NCBI GenBank assembly: GCA_024645145.1
Contig: JAHEGL010000137.1
Location: 1 to 10,613 of the forward strand
Length of the DNA: 10,613 nucleotides
Origin: Planktotalea sp.
Lineage (GTDB): Bacteria > Pseudomonadota > Alphaproteobacteria > Rhodobacterales > Rhodobacteraceae
Direction of reading: 5' to 3'
Position numbers and translations under genes: made by a program. Positions within the stretch are counted from its first letter, which is position 1. The number at the start of each line of letters is the position of its first letter. The notes under the pieces were generated by a model. That model was not told where the DNA came from, ran no database searches, and saw only the letters and a program-made list of their open reading frames with translations. Below, piece by piece: positions 6,258 through 10,613 of the stretch.

Positions 6258-7240
6258 TGCCAGTTCCAACACCCAATCTTTATCCTGATTTCAACACGAT
6301 CCGCTTGAGCCATGCCTGCTTGAATGTGAAAGATCTTGCCGCGTCCAAGGAGTTTTACACTAATATTCTGGGCCTTCAGGTCACAGATGAAAATGACACA
6401 CATGTGTATCTGCGCGCCATGGAAGAACGTGGTCATCACTGCGTTATTTTGCAAAAATCTGATCAACCCGGCACGGTCGAGGTGATGGGTTTCAAAACAT
6501 TTGATGAGGATGACCTTGATAAAGCCGAGGTCTATTTCAAAGGCAAAGGGCGTCCCACGTCTTGGGTGGATCGTCCCCATCAGGGCCGTACTTTGCTGAC
6601 CTCGGACAACATGGGAATTCCGCTGGAATTTTACCACAAGATGGATCGTCTTGAGCCAATTCATCAGAAATATGCGCTTTATCGCGGGGTAAAGCCGCTT
6701 CGGATAGATCACTTTAATTGCTTTAGTCACGATGTAGATGAATCTGTAGCGTTCTATTCTGATTTCGGTTTTCGCGTGACGGAATACACAGAGGATGATG
6801 AGAGCAAAAAGGTTTGGGCAGCGTGGATGCATCGCAAAGGCGGCGTGCATGATATGGCCTTTACTAATGGCACTGGTCCGCGGATGCATCACATTGCGTT
6901 CTGGGTGCCTACACCGCTCAACATCATTGATTTGCTCGATCTGATGGCGACCACTGGACATGTGGATAACATTGAGCGTGGTCCTGGACGGCACGGCATT
7001 TCCAATGCGTTCTTCCTCTACATTTTGGATCCGGATGGTCACCGCATTGAGATTTACTGCTCTGATTACCAAACAGTTGATCCAGATATGGAGCCGATCA
7101 AATGGGACTTGCAGGATCCACAGCGTCAAACGCTTTGGGGGGCTGCTGCGCCGCGCAGCTGGTTTGAACACGGCACTAAATTTGTTGGCGTGGACACGAA
7201 AGATTCCCAGATCGCGGCTAGCCCGATCATAGCGCCATAA
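6257..7240 (+). CDS. hpaD: HpaD, 3,4-dihydroxyphenylacetate 2,3-dioxygenase, vicinal oxygen chelate (type I extradiol) form
   Basis: This 327-residue extradiol dioxygenase opens homoprotocatechuate between C2 and C3. It has two vicinal-oxygen-chelate modules (about 15-130 and 148-270). Compared with Brevibacterium fuscum HPCD, the metal ligands are H152, H212 and E265, and second-sphere or substrate residues N154, W190, H198, R241, H246, Y255 and R290 are all present with a constant offset of two or three. It should therefore be active with Fe(II) or Mn(II). E. coli HpaD/HpcB does the same reaction with an unrelated LigB-type protein, so the symbol reflects function and not descent. The start ATG shares one base with the hpaE TGA, and AGGAG at 6245-6249 supports it. 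The C-terminal tail after residue 270 is the lid extension typical of this subfamily. Confidence 0.94.
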   Translation: MPVPTPNLYPDFNTIRLSHACLNVKDLAASKEFYTNILGLQVTDENDTHVYLRAMEERGHHCVILQKSDQPGTVEVMGFKTFDEDDLDKAEVYFKGKGRPTSWVDRPHQGRTLLTSDNMGIPLEFYHKMDRLEPIHQKYALYRGVKPLRIDHFNCFSHDVDESVAFYSDFGFRVTEYTEDDESKKVWAAWMHRKGGVHDMAFTNGTGPRMHHIAFWVPTPLNIIDLLDLMATTGHVDNIERGPGRHGISNAFFLYILDPDGHRIEIYCSDYQTVDPDMEPIKWDLQDPQRQTLWGAAAPRSWFEHGTKFVGVDTKDSQIAASPIIAP

Positions 7241-7243
7241 AGT

Positions 7244-7248
7244 AGGAA
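7244..7248 (+). promoter_or_regulatory. Ribosome binding site of the decarboxylase gene
   Basis: AGGAA lies six bases before the ATG at 7255, favouring this ATG over the adjacent TTG at 7252, which would be only three bases away. Confidence 0.65.
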
Positions 7249-7254
7249 CATTTG

Positions 7255-8652
7255 ATGGATTGGGACGAATACGCCCATTGGGGCAAGAAAATCGCTGATT
7301 GGAGCGCGGAGTACCATAAGGGACTTCGTGACCAGCCTGTGCGCGCGCAAACCGCTTATGGTGAGATTGCTGCGCAACTTCCTAAAGCGCCACCCGAGGG
7401 TGGTGAGCAGATGGAAGCGATCATGGCGGACTTTGAGGATATCGTGATGCCGGGGATCAGCCATTGGCAACACCCGCGTTTCTTCGCCTATTTCAATTCC
7501 AACGCTGCGGCACCCTCGATGCTGGCAGAGCTATTGGTCACGACCATCGCCGCACAGTGCATGCTATGGCAGACGTCACCCGCCGCAACCGAAGTTGAGG
7601 GCGTGATGATCGACTGGCTGCGCCAAGCGATGGGTCTGCAAGAGGGCTATACAGGCGTTATTCAAGATAGCGCGTCGTCGGCGACGTTGTCTGCGGTGCT
7701 GACAATGCGTGAACGTGCGCTTGGTTATACGGGCAATCAGGATGGGTTGAACGGGAAAGGCAATTTGCGGATTTATTGTTCCGAGCAGGTTCACTCTTCG
7801 ATTGATCGCGCGTGCTGGGTTGCGGGCATTGGTCAGGCGAATTTGGTAAAGATCGCAGGCACTGGTGAGCGGTTCAGCATGGCGGCAGATGCCCTTCAGG
7901 CAGCGATTGATGCAGACCGCGCAGCAGGGCATACGCCTGCGGGCATTATCGCGATTACGGGCGGTACTGGGATTGGTGCGTGCGATGATCTGGGCGCGAT
8001 TTTGCGCGTTGCGCAGGCTGAGGATCTTTACACACATCTTGATGCCGCATGGGCGGGCGCTGCGATGATAGTGCCGGAGTTTCAGCAAGACTTTTGGGCT
8101 GATGTGAATGGCTACGACAGTATTGTGTTTAACCCGCACAAATGGCTTGGCGCGAATTTTGATTGTTCGGTTCAGTTCTTGCGGGATGCGCAGCCGCAGC
8201 TCAACACGCTGAAAATCGAGCCTGAGTATCTCAAGACCACGGGTGAAACTGTGGTGAACTATTCCGAATGGACAATCCCGCTGGGGCGCCGTTTCCGTGC
8301 GCTTAAACTGTGGTTTTTGATCCGCTCTTATGGGCTTGAAGGGTTGCGAACGCGTATCCGCAACCATGTACTTTGGGCAGGTGAGTTGTGCGACGCGTTG
8401 CGCGGTTTGGACGGGTTTGAAATTGTGACGGAACCCATTCTGAGCCTGTTTTCATTCCGCTGCCCGGGCGATGATGACATGCAACAGCGCCTTGTTGATG
8501 CGATCAATGATGATGGCCGTATCTACATCACACAAGGGGCATTTGACGGGCGGAAAATCATCCGATTTACAGTGGGTCAATTCGATACGACACGCGACGA
8601 TGTTATGATGGCGCACAGCGTTATCGAAGAAGTGTGGGAGACACTGTCATGA
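7255..8652 (+). CDS. Group II PLP-dependent aromatic-L-amino-acid (DOPA/tyrosine-type) decarboxylase
   Basis: This 465-residue protein belongs to the group II PLP decarboxylases. Landmarks are SPAATEVEGVMIDW (108-121), H180 in EQVHSSIDRA (stacks on PLP), D263 in HLDAAWAG (binds the pyridine nitrogen) and the Schiff-base lysine K296 in NPHKW. After these comes IPLGRRFRALKLWFLIRSYG, nearly the same as in animal DOPA decarboxylase. Y325 in EPEYLK aligns with catalytic Tyr332 of human DOPA decarboxylase, 29 residues after the lysine in both. Retaining this tyrosine and H180 predicts simple decarboxylation and not aldehyde synthase activity. The product would be tyramine, dopamine or a similar amine plus CO2. 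It lies between hpaD and hpaG, 14 bases after hpaD and overlapping hpaG by ATGA, so it belongs to the operon. It has no step in the classical homoprotocatechuate pathway. I infer that it feeds amines to the neighbouring aminotransferase and dehydrogenase. Tryptophan, phenylalanine or another amino acid cannot be excluded. Confidence 0.9.
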   Translation: MDWDEYAHWGKKIADWSAEYHKGLRDQPVRAQTAYGEIAAQLPKAPPEGGEQMEAIMADFEDIVMPGISHWQHPRFFAYFNSNAAAPSMLAELLVTTIAAQCMLWQTSPAATEVEGVMIDWLRQAMGLQEGYTGVIQDSASSATLSAVLTMRERALGYTGNQDGLNGKGNLRIYCSEQVHSSIDRACWVAGIGQANLVKIAGTGERFSMAADALQAAIDADRAAGHTPAGIIAITGGTGIGACDDLGAILRVAQAEDLYTHLDAAWAGAAMIVPEFQQDFWADVNGYDSIVFNPHKWLGANFDCSVQFLRDAQPQLNTLKIEPEYLKTTGETVVNYSEWTIPLGRRFRALKLWFLIRSYGLEGLRTRIRNHVLWAGELCDALRGLDGFEIVTEPILSLFSFRCPGDDDMQQRLVDAINDDGRIYITQGAFDGRKIIRFTVGQFDTTRDDVMMAHSVIEEVWETLS

Positions 8653-9506
8653 ATTTTGCGAGCTTTTCATCTGGTGGAGAGAGTTTTTACGGCGCCGTTG
8701 CTGACGGCGGCATGGTCGCGCTGAACGCGGTTTGCCCACAATGGCCAACGCTGCTGGACGTGATTGAGGCGGGCGCCTTGGATGAGCTGGAAAACGTCGC
8801 CGCAGGGCGACCTGTCACGCATGAAGATTTCGAATTTGAGATGGTACTTCCCAATGCCAAGCGCATTCTTTGTGTGGGTGTCAATTTTCCAGATCGCAAC
8901 GCAGAATATAAAGACGGCACTACAGAAGCGCCGAAATATATGTCGCTGTTTCCGCGTTTCGTCAGCGGTTTTACAGGGCATAATCGCCCCCTGATCCGGC
9001 CTCCTGAAAACGAAACGCTCGATTATGAGGGTGAAGTCGCGATTGTTATTGGCAAAGGTGGACGGCGCATTGCGCAAGCAGATGCGTATGACCACATCGC
9101 GGCGATTACGATCTGCAATGAAGGCACAATTCGCGATTGGGTGCGTCATGCGAAATTCAACGTCACGCAAGGCAAGAACTGGGACCGCTCTGCTGCGATA
9201 GGCCCTTGGTTGGTGCCGTTCAAAGATGCGAGCCAGCTTGATGACGCGCGCATTATCACGCGGGTCAATGGGGAGGTGCGCCAAGATGATGTGCTTAGTC
9301 GAATGATGCATCCGATCCGCCGTGAGATTGAATATATCTCCACCTTTATGACGCTTCAGCCGGGCGACGTTATCGTTACGGGAACGCCCACTGGGGCAGG
9401 TGCGCGTTTTGATCCGCCACGCTATCTCAAGCCCGGTGATGTGGTTGAGGTTGAGGTTAATGGCATTGGCACGCTTGTAAACACTGTGGAAGATGAAGTG
9501 GTATGA
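8649..9506 (+). CDS. hpaG: HpaG, single-domain fumarylacetoacetase-family OPET decarboxylase/HHDD isomerase
   Basis: This 285-residue member of the fumarylacetoacetate hydrolase family probably decarboxylates 5-oxopent-3-ene-1,2,5-tricarboxylate and isomerises the resulting 2-hydroxyhepta-2,4-diene-1,7-dioate. A short N-terminal cap (1-65) precedes the catalytic fold. Metal ligands are E127 and E129 in LDYEGEV and an acidic residue in ICNEGTIRDW, where E158 stands at the usual aspartate position. K176 in TQGKNWD, GPWLV and VTGTPTGAG complete the active site. E. coli HpaG is a tandem of two such domains (about 430 residues), whereas this protein has one. The ATG at 8649 overlaps the decarboxylase stop, and GGGAG at 8636-8640 is a fair ribosome site. 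A GTG at 8634 is less likely. Context is what identifies the substrate, since the family also includes fumarylpyruvate and acylpyruvate hydrolases. Confidence 0.88.
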   Translation: MNFASFSSGGESFYGAVADGGMVALNAVCPQWPTLLDVIEAGALDELENVAAGRPVTHEDFEFEMVLPNAKRILCVGVNFPDRNAEYKDGTTEAPKYMSLFPRFVSGFTGHNRPLIRPPENETLDYEGEVAIVIGKGGRRIAQADAYDHIAAITICNEGTIRDWVRHAKFNVTQGKNWDRSAAIGPWLVPFKDASQLDDARIITRVNGEVRQDDVLSRMMHPIRREIEYISTFMTLQPGDVIVTGTPTGAGARFDPPRYLKPGDVVEVEVNGIGTLVNTVEDEVV

Positions 9507-10303
9507 ACGAAAGCGATCATGCACAAGCCGCGGCAGATTTGCTGGCTGCGGAGAGCTCTGGTGCGCAGATTGGTTTGCTTACGCTAAAGCATCCTGAGAT
9601 GGGTATGGATGACGCTTACGCGGTGCAAAACGCGATCTATCGCGCGAAGCTGGCGCAGGGCCGCAAGGTGGTTGGTTGGAAGATCGGACTGACCTCTAAA
9701 GCGATGCAATATGCGCTGAATATTGATATTCCTGACAGCGGTATCTTGTTCGATGATATGGTTTTTGAACATGGCGCAACTGTGCCTAAAGGGCGCTTTA
9801 TCCAACCGCGGATTGAGGCGGAAATTGCTTTTGTGATGAAGTCCTCCATCGGGGGTGCAGATGTGACGCGCGATGATGTGTTGGCCGCAACGGACTATGT
9901 TGCCCCCTCTATCGAGATCCTTGATACACGTATTTTGCGCGCTGATCCTGAAACCGGTGTGACGCGCAAAGTCTATGACACAATCAGTGACAATGCCGCC
10001 AATGCTGGCGTTGTTCTGGGTGACAAGCAACACAAGGTCGATGCGTTCGATCTGCGCTGGGTTGGCGCGATCACCTCGCGTAATGGCGAGGTTGAAGAGA
10101 CAGGGCTTGGGGCAGGGGTCTTGAACGATCCTGTGGAAAGCGTTGTCTGGCTTGCGCAGCGTATGGCGCAATATGGACAAAGCATTGAGCCTGGTCAGAT
10201 CATTCTGTCGGGCAGTTTCATTCGCCCCGTTGAGTGCCCCAGTGGCACAGATATTCATGCAGACTTCGGCGCGTTTGGATGCGTTGATATTTCATTTGCT
10301 TAG
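9503..10303 (+). CDS. hpaH: HpaH, 2-oxohept-4-ene-1,7-dioate hydratase
   Basis: This 266-residue hydratase matches the length of E. coli HpaH/HpcG (267). It adds water to 2-oxohept-4-ene-1,7-dioate to form 4-hydroxy-2-oxoheptanedioate. The divalent metal ligands are E105 and E107 in QPRIEAEIAF and E138 in APSIEIL, one residue earlier than the E106/E108/E139 set of HpcG. K60 in GWKIGLTS is the conserved active-site lysine, and SGSFIRPVECPSGTDIHADFG closes the fold. The protein belongs to the same broad hydratase/decarboxylase family as MhpD and DmpE, and the operon settles which substrate it takes. Its ATG overlaps the hpaG stop as ATGA, and hpaI follows after a 12-base gap. Confidence 0.94.
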   Translation: MNESDHAQAAADLLAAESSGAQIGLLTLKHPEMGMDDAYAVQNAIYRAKLAQGRKVVGWKIGLTSKAMQYALNIDIPDSGILFDDMVFEHGATVPKGRFIQPRIEAEIAFVMKSSIGGADVTRDDVLAATDYVAPSIEILDTRILRADPETGVTRKVYDTISDNAANAGVVLGDKQHKVDAFDLRWVGAITSRNGEVEETGLGAGVLNDPVESVVWLAQRMAQYGQSIEPGQIILSGSFIRPVECPSGTDIHADFGAFGCVDISFA

Positions 10304-10315
10304 GGAGTTCCGCTC

Positions 10316-10613
10316 ATGCCTGCACCACACAATCCGTTCAAACATGCCATCAACAATGGAGAGCTGCAGGTGGGCTGTTGGCTAGGCCTTGCGGATGCTT
10401 ACGTGGCAGAGATCAGCGCGAGTGCTGGATTCGATTGGGTCTGTGTGGATGGGGAACATTCGCCCAATGACCTACGCTCGATCATGGCGCAATTGCAGGT
10501 ATTAAATGGCAGCAACACCCATGCGATGGTGCGGCCGCCTGTAGGGGATACCGCGTTGATCAAGCAATACTTGGACGCGGGCGCGCAATCGCTTTTGATC
10601 CCAATGGTGGAGA
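10316..10613 (+). CDS. hpaI: HpaI, 4-hydroxy-2-oxoheptanedioate aldolase (partial, cut by right edge)
   Basis: Only the first 99 codons are present. They read as a class II, metal-dependent pyruvate aldolase of the HpcH/HpaI family, which splits 4-hydroxy-2-oxoheptanedioate into pyruvate and succinic semialdehyde, the last step of the pathway. Recognisable segments are VGCWLGLADAYVAEISASAGFDW (by position 19-41), VDGEHSPND with catalytic H48 and MVRPP with R73; these match H45 and R70 of E. coli HpaI with a constant shift of three. ALIKQYLDAGAQSLLIPMV follows. AGGGAG at 10302-10307 is the ribosome site. The metal-binding Glu and Asp residues lie beyond the window. Family members include YfaU-like rhamnonate aldolases, but position after hpaH makes HpaI the clear choice. 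Confidence 0.92.
   Translation, partial: MPAPHNPFKHAINNGELQVGCWLGLADAYVAEISASAGFDWVCVDGEHSPNDLRSIMAQLQVLNGSNTHAMVRPPVGDTALIKQYLDAGAQSLLIPMVE

Noticed and set aside
6224..7171. 315-codon open frame on the minus strand opposite hpaD
   Set aside because: It lies wholly under a confidently assigned dioxygenase, has no recognisable motif, and arises from the codon bias of the sense gene.
7576..8367. 263-codon open frame on the minus strand opposite the decarboxylase
   Set aside because: Arginine- and isoleucine-rich shadow of the sense frame, with no domain and no plausible start context.
8667..9524. 285-codon open frame on the minus strand opposite hpaG
   Set aside because: Shadow frame; the sense strand encodes a full catalytic fold with operon overlaps.

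Overview
The window carries most of a homoprotocatechuate (3,4-dihydroxyphenylacetate) meta-cleavage pathway plus an adjoining amine-oxidation module. Protein sequence character, moderate GC (a little above 50 % by eye), dense packing and 1-4 base gene overlaps suggest an alphaproteobacterium, plausibly a marine Rhodobacteraceae (Roseobacter-type) member. That taxonomic guess is inference; there is no rRNA or other marker here.

Left part (1-3820): two class III PLP aminotransferases lie on the minus strand, overlapping by 4 bases. The distal one runs off the left edge. They diverge from a plus-strand NAD(P)-dependent aldehyde dehydrogenase of PuuC-like type. The 177-base gap between the divergent genes holds a perfect 8+8 bp inverted repeat and further GAACC half-sites, a good operator candidate. 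Together the genes look like an amine -> aldehyde -> carboxylate module.

Right part (3810-10613): hpaR (MarR-type repressor, minus strand) diverges from a plus-strand operon hpaF-hpaE-hpaD-[aromatic amino acid decarboxylase]-hpaG-hpaH-hpaI. hpaI is cut by the right edge. The hpaR/hpaF gap has a TTGACA -35 box and two TTAA-type palindromes centred 21 bp apart. Inside the operon, consecutive genes overlap by 1-4 bases or are separated by about 12-14 bases.

How the genes work together: HpaD opens the ring of homoprotocatechuate, HpaE oxidises the semialdehyde, HpaF tautomerises it, HpaG decarboxylates and isomerises it, HpaH hydrates it, and HpaI cleaves it to pyruvate and succinic semialdehyde. 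The unusual member is a group II PLP decarboxylase of the DOPA/tyrosine type between hpaD and hpaG. With the aminotransferases and aldehyde dehydrogenase next door, it suggests a route from L-DOPA (or tyrosine, if a hydroxylase is encoded elsewhere) through the arylethylamine and arylacetaldehyde to the arylacetate that feeds the ring-cleavage operon. No hpaBC hydroxylase and no transporter is visible. No stretch over 300 bases lacks a gene, and no tRNA, rRNA, CRISPR array or mobile element was seen.
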